Shown here: positions 63,835 to 64,000 of the stretch, one piece after another | How the letters are laid out: each line of letters starts with the position of its first letter | Position numbering within the stretch: the stretch's first letter is position 1 | Assembly (NCBI RefSeq): GCF_018361265.1 | Contig: NZ_JAFLNH010000004.1 | Span: 62,001-126,000 of the forward strand | Origin: Mycobacterium sp. SM1 | Lineage (GTDB): Bacteria > Actinomycetota > Actinomycetes > Mycobacteriales > Mycobacteriaceae | Length of the DNA stretch: 64,000 nucleotides | Direction of reading: 5' to 3' | Notes under the pieces: model-generated | Database searches by the model: none | What the model was told of the DNA's origin: nothing | The model's input: the letters and a program-made list of their open reading frames with translations, nothing else | Program-made: the position numbers and the translations under genes

Positions 63835-64000
63835 ATGGCGTCCCTATTGCGCGAACTCATCGGCGGCGTGCTGCGCCGCACCCGGATTTCGCAAGGCCGG
63901 ACGCTGCGTGAGGTGTCGGATTCCGCGCGGGTAAGCCTGGGGTATCTTTCCGAGGTCGAACGCGGCCGAAAAGAGGCCTCGAGCGAGTTGCTGAACGCGA
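63835..64000 (+). CDS. clgR: ClgR transcriptional activator, 5' part, runs off the window
   Basis: The ATG at 63835 follows a gaaggg site. The 55 visible residues read MASLLRELIGGVLRRTRISQ then GRTLREVSDSARVSLGYLSE, VERGRKEASSELLNA. This is a Cro/C1-type helix-turn-helix (HTH_3) identical in layout to ClgR (Rv2745c), which activates clp protease, acr2 and related stress genes. The C-terminal part is outside the window. Confidence 0.92.
   Translation, partial: MASLLRELIGGVLRRTRISQGRTLREVSDSARVSLGYLSEVERGRKEASSELLNA

Overview
The window comes from the chromosome of a Mycobacterium, probably a slow grower. The support is high GC content, a PE/PPE gene pair, and a conserved core in the same gene order as the M. 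tuberculosis dapB to clgR segment (Rv2773c to Rv2745c), read here in the opposite numbering direction: dapB, a flavodoxin-like gene, fabG5-like SDR, dienelactone hydrolase, thyA, dfrA, thyX, dapA, rnj, a Rv2751 relic, a Rv2749-like monooxygenase, ftsK, a Rv2747-like acetyltransferase, pgsA3 and the start of clgR. The species cannot be fixed from sequence alone.

About half of the window is accessory. Region 1 (1-7.8 kb) is a mobile-element graveyard: a DUF2971 gene at the edge, an IS256-type relic, an IS3-family element with an amber stop, an IS21 remnant with istB but no istA, two IS110-family pieces, a serine hydroxymethyltransferase scrap, then an intact PE/PPE pair. Region 2 (7.8-14.3 kb) is an arsenic island: a methyltransferase, two ArsM-type arsenite methyltransferases plus a decayed third, two ArsR repressors, an ACR3 efflux pump and a disulfide-type flavoprotein. 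The ArsR proteins should repress the sets; ACR3 would export arsenite and the ArsM enzymes would methylate it. Region 3 (14.4-23.5 kb) holds an IS5-type element that carries a tnpB inside its inverted repeats, then an unknown 544-codon gene split by an IS3-family element that is itself split by a group II intron, then an IS4-family element.

Region 4 (23.5-32.3 kb) is mostly core metabolism: lysine/cell-wall precursor (dapB), thymidylate and folate (thyA, dfrA), Hsp90 (htpG, not at this place in M. tuberculosis), and a MetE-like enzyme. Region 5 (32.5-36.7 kb) is an IS5-family element interrupted by an IS256-family element with a clean 8-bp target duplication, followed by a deletion derivative of another IS256-type element. 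Region 6 (36.7-43.6 kb) is core again (thyX, dapA, rnj, ftsK).

Region 7 (43.6-62.4 kb) is a large insertion between ftsK and the acetyltransferase gene relative to M. tuberculosis. It begins with a four-gene operon that I regard as the most interesting biology here: a fatty-acyl-AMP ligase/carrier/reductase fusion, a ferritin-like putative di-iron protein, an EphD-like hydrolase-SDR fusion and a 2Fe-2S reductase. It looks like a lipid-tailoring pathway. Beyond an AT-rich spacer lie a ribbon-helix-helix-like gene with 8-bp iterons, a lipid-kinase-like gene, a dead IS607 element, an IS6110-like element, an IS110 element with a candidate bridge RNA, and a second group II intron sitting directly in front of the start codon of an SDR gene. 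Region 8 (62.4-64 kb) returns to core genes. No rRNA, tRNA or CRISPR array was seen.
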